A stretch of DNA of 64,000 bases from Prorocentrum cordatum (Eukaryota > Sar > Dinophyceae > Prorocentrales > Prorocentraceae). Below the pieces are notes generated by a model. That model did not search any database. It saw only the letters and a list, made by a program, of their open reading frames with translations, and was not told where the DNA came from. The DNA is taken from contig CAUYUJ010015504.1 in the NCBI GenBank assembly GCA_963575745.1, forward strand, positions 298,199-362,198. The letters are read 5' to 3'. Below are positions 60,965 through 64,000 of this stretch, in pieces; the first letter of the stretch is position 1, and the number at the start of each line of letters is the position of its first letter. The position numbers and the translations under genes were made by a program.

Positions 60965-63900
60965 TTGCACCAGCCCACCTCCCCCATCCTTCCGATTTCG
61001 GATTGGGTGAGGGGAGGGACATGCACGGGGGGCGGGGGGTAGGGTAGGGTCAATCCGTCAAGCCGTCAAGCCAGCTCGAGCGAGTCAAGCATTGCATGCC
61101 CAGTCCCACCCGCCCTCCCACAACATGAGAAACAGTGATGAGTTGGACGCGGTGGTAACGGGATGGGAAATCTGTGGGGCGGGGTGTAGTGTGTAGTGGG
61201 TATGGGGCGGGGCGGGGTAGAAGGGGGGAAGGCTGCGGGAAGCGGCGGGAGGAGCGGATGAGCGGTGATCATGATGGTGGGGGCGGAATGCGATGGGGAG
61301 GATGGGGGAGGGGGGGGGGGGGGAAGGGGATACGGATGCGATGAGGGCCCGAGCAGGTTGGGGGAGAGGGGCGAGGGAGGGGCGATGCGCGAAGTAGCAT
61401 TGGGAACTAGGAACTATGACGCTAGGTGATAGGAGCTAGGAACTAGGAGGCAGGGCAATGATTGATAATTGGTGAAGCGCGTGGGGTAATGCAACGCGGA
61501 AGGCTTGGGGCTACGGGCTAGGGGCTAGGGGCTGGGAAGATTGCGGGGATCGTGGAGATGGGGTGCCGATGAGGGCGATGATGAGGGGGATTGCGAGGGG
61601 CGAGGAGGAGGGCAAGGGCGGGGAAGAGGGGGTTGCAGGATGATGGGTAGGAGGAAAGGGGGTAGGGCACGGTGGAACTCAAAGAGGCAGGCGGCCCGCC
61701 CTCCCCAGACAAATCCGCCCCCCTCACCCTCTCCCCCCCACCGCCCCCACCCACCGCGCCATTCCCGCCTCAGGAGACTGACGACTCGGGGTTGTCGTGG
61801 AGGGGGGACACGGAGGAGGAGGACAGCGAGGAGCACGAGGAACAATATAACGGCTTTTCGGTCATTCCGCTGCCCCTCGGGTTCGCATTGATGGTGGTTT
61901 CGCCTCAGCGCCTCAGCACATGTCACGCTCCAGCTCCTGATGTGGGCGGGGGGCTTCAGAATTGCGCGGTCGCGGTAGCGCGCGCGCGCTTTTCGAATTG
62001 CGCTTTCGGCTCGGCGCCAGTCTCGCCCCTGCCACTCTGCTGCCCTGCAGCCGCGTGTTGCGATTGCCACTCTTCTGTGTCCCTCTGGCGGTGGCTGCGC
62101 GGTTGACCCCCCCCGCCATGCACATATACGTTGCGCAGCTCGTGCGTCGAATTTGTCGGCGGCGTGCGCGTTGCTCGCCCGATTATGCGGAAACGTGTCC
62201 GCGGCGGGCGGCCGCCGCGTACTGTATGTTTCGCGCGCGCGCGTTAAATTCTTAACGCTTCGTGTAACCCGACCAGCATATTCAGAAGCCATGCCCATGA
62301 GAGTTGACGGGAAATGCCAAGAAGGGACACATATAATGAACCAAAGTGCCAAAGTGGGCAAGGCGAGAAGGGTGGTCAGGGTGTTGGAATGTTGGAGTGT
62401 TGGAGCCCTCTCTGAGCTCTTTTGGAAGGTCTTTGGGCCCTCTTGGGGTTGTTGGGCGGGCGGGGGGGGGGGAGCGGGGTTGGGGGGGGGGGATGGGGGG
62501 GGCATCGGGGCCCTCTTGATGCCCTCCTGGGGCTCTCTTAGGGGCTTTTTGGGAGCCCTGGAGGGCCTCTTGGGGCTGTCGTGGAGGGTGTCGGTTAAAA
62601 GATGTGGCGTCTTCCCGTGGTGTTCCCCTCTGGGGCAATCAAGATAGCCCCTTGGGGCGTTCTTGGGCTTCTGTTGGGGCGCTATTGGGCGCTCTTGGGG
62701 TCGTCATAGGGGCCTCGTGGGCTCTTCTTGGGGCTTTCCTATGCCATCTTAAGGCTTGAGAAGCGCATCGGAAGAGAAACGGCGAGGGAGCACACATGGT
62801 AACATTTCCTTGCGTTTGTTGAAGGTGTTGAGTCTTGGCTTCTCGGGGGGGTCCTGAGGGGTCTGCAAGAGCACCTTCAACCGTCTTGTGTCTTGTGGCC
62901 CTCTTAAGGCCTTTTGGAGGCATGGTGGAGCTCATCTTGAGCGACCTTGCACTGTCTTGAGCCATCTTGGAGGCCATCCATGAGCCCTCTTGGAGCAATC
63001 TATGGGTATCTTGTGCGGCCCACCCCCTCGCGGGGACCCCCGTCCAGGTCCAGGGGAGGGGGTATGGGGAGGGGTAAACCCGTCCCCGAAGGGGAAGGAG
63101 GGGTTGTGGAAGGGGAAACAGGAACATCGTTAAACCGTCTGTCGCCCAAAGGGCTGGCGGGATTTTAGCTTTTAGCGGCTGGTGGTTGCGGGCAGAAGTG
63201 CCTTGGGTGTTGGCTTGAGGCTTGAATTTGATGTGCACGTATTTCGATATTCTGGCAGTTTTGTTTTAGGCTTTCGGTAGTAGGTAGTAGGTAGTAGGTA
63301 GTAGGGTTTAAGTGTTGCGTTTACGCGTTTACGCGTCGGGCGTAGGCTTAGACCGGGCTCCGTTGCAGGTGTAGGTGCGTAGGTTTTGTAGGGCTTGCCA
63401 CAGCGCCACCAGCCGTGTACATACAATGCAATGTAGGGTCTCAGCGAGCGCTTTGTATTTATTGCGCTCATGTTTGTTTCTTGTAGCTTGTAGCCTGTAG
63501 CCAGCGCTGACCGCTTGCGACCATTTGCTGCCCACGTTGTCCTTGCTGCGGCCCCGACGCAGATGCGCGGAAAGGCGCGCGGCAGATGTTGCCATGAAAA
63601 CCTCGGGCCCGCCAGTGCCTAAGACCGCGCGTGCGCTCGCTGTTGCGCGCGGTTTGTTGTTAGGTCTGGCAATGGTAGGCTTGTGATCAGCGCTGGCAGG
63701 CACTCGCGCAAAGTCGCAAGTATACTGCGCTGCACTGCCATTATTTCACGCGCGCGGCGTTGGTTCACAAGCCGATGCGCCGCGCAGTGCCACGTCGCCG
63801 TATGCGGCATGCTTACAGGCATCCGCGGCGTGGGAAACATGTTCTGAATATGCAGCCTCGCCTGGCCGTTCTTGCGCGCTGGTACATCGACGCATTCGCC

Positions 63901-64000
63901 TGGCGGAAGTTGCCTTGCATGAGCCGTTGATGTTGGGCCGTGGGCCACGCGGCAATTCGGCAAATGGCTCGCGCGCCCCAGCCGCCAGCATCGCAGCAGC
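60965..64000. other. non-coding right part of element copy 2
   Basis: As 8161-11198: G-rich low complexity, GGGGCCTCTTGG-type array (about 62400-62760) and GGTAGTA heptamers (about 63278-63306). No gene is supported. Confidence 0.6.

Larger units (their letters stand above)
53746..64000 (+). mobile_element. large dispersed element, copy 2 (runs off the window)
   Basis: Near-identical to 944-11198. The left border TTATATAGTTCCG directly abuts the truncated MITE. It carries intact ORF1 (54348-55229), ORF2 (56050-59616) and ORF3 (60284-60964), so this is the better candidate for an active copy. The right end is outside the window. Confidence 0.85.

Noticed and set aside
1-64000. Search for the dinoflagellate spliced-leader sequence or its relics
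   Set aside because: No match to the CCGTAGCCATTTTGGCTCAAG core was noticed on either strand by eye.

Overview
The window looks like nuclear DNA of a dinoflagellate; I cannot name the species. Three things point there. (1) The sequence is mostly GC-rich, gene-poor and full of degenerate short-period repeats. (2) A five-exon fragment of an ion-channel gene with C-terminal EF-hands reads through only if introns use GA-AG as well as GT-AG ends, every acceptor being AG followed by G, a splice grammar known from dinoflagellates. (3) Telomere-type TTTAGGG heptamers occur inside the sequence. A 100-base run of N at 28136-28235 shows that this is a scaffold with a gap.

The main feature is a dispersed repeat of more than 10.25 kb present twice in direct orientation (944-11198 and 53746 to the window end). 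The two copies are almost identical by eye: five substitutions and one 2-base indel noticed. Each carries ORF1 (293 aa, Ser/Ala/Pro-rich linker and a Cys-containing C-terminal domain), ORF2 (1188 aa when intact, with a D...D...CxxH...E pattern that could be an RNase H-fold transposase core) and ORF3 (226 aa, RG-rich then acidic), plus about 3 kb or more of non-coding sequence. Copy 1 has ORF2 broken by a 2-base deletion; copy 2 is intact. Copy 2 starts inside a truncated MITE with TACAGTCGGGGC ends. A third, diverged copy of only the first 2 kb (20600-22594, with ORF1) is followed by different genes (22749-23111 and a zinc-finger/coiled-coil protein at 24081-25109). A fourth ORF1 relative at 14237-15038 appears to be split by a GC-AG intron. 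I read this as a candidate undescribed mobile element family of dinoflagellates.

Layout: 1-943 repeat block and low complexity; 944-11198 element copy 1; 11.2-14.2 kb GC-rich unassigned sequence with palindromic word clusters; 14.2-15.0 kb spliced ORF1 relative; 15.7-16.4 kb ambiguous ORF; 17.0-18.3 kb inverted-repeat element built of 11-bp units; 20.6-25.1 kb third ORF1 copy and its neighbours; 27.5-28.0 kb small membrane/SAP-like protein; 29.1-31.0 kb repeat block and 89-bp tandem array; 31.9-40.4 kb channel gene, with introns filled by 10/11-bp arrays and a MITE; 42.9-44.0 kb decayed gag-like frame; 44.5-48.2 kb several MITEs and a minus-strand pseudogene; 49.3-49.7 kb poly-T; 51.3-52.2 kb AT-rich 181-bp satellite; 53.7-64.0 kb element copy 2.

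Long open frames through GGA, CTC, T, GGGGCCTCTTG and 89-bp repeats are treated as artefacts. Functional statements about ORF1, ORF2 and ORF3 are inference from visible motifs only; no database search was possible.
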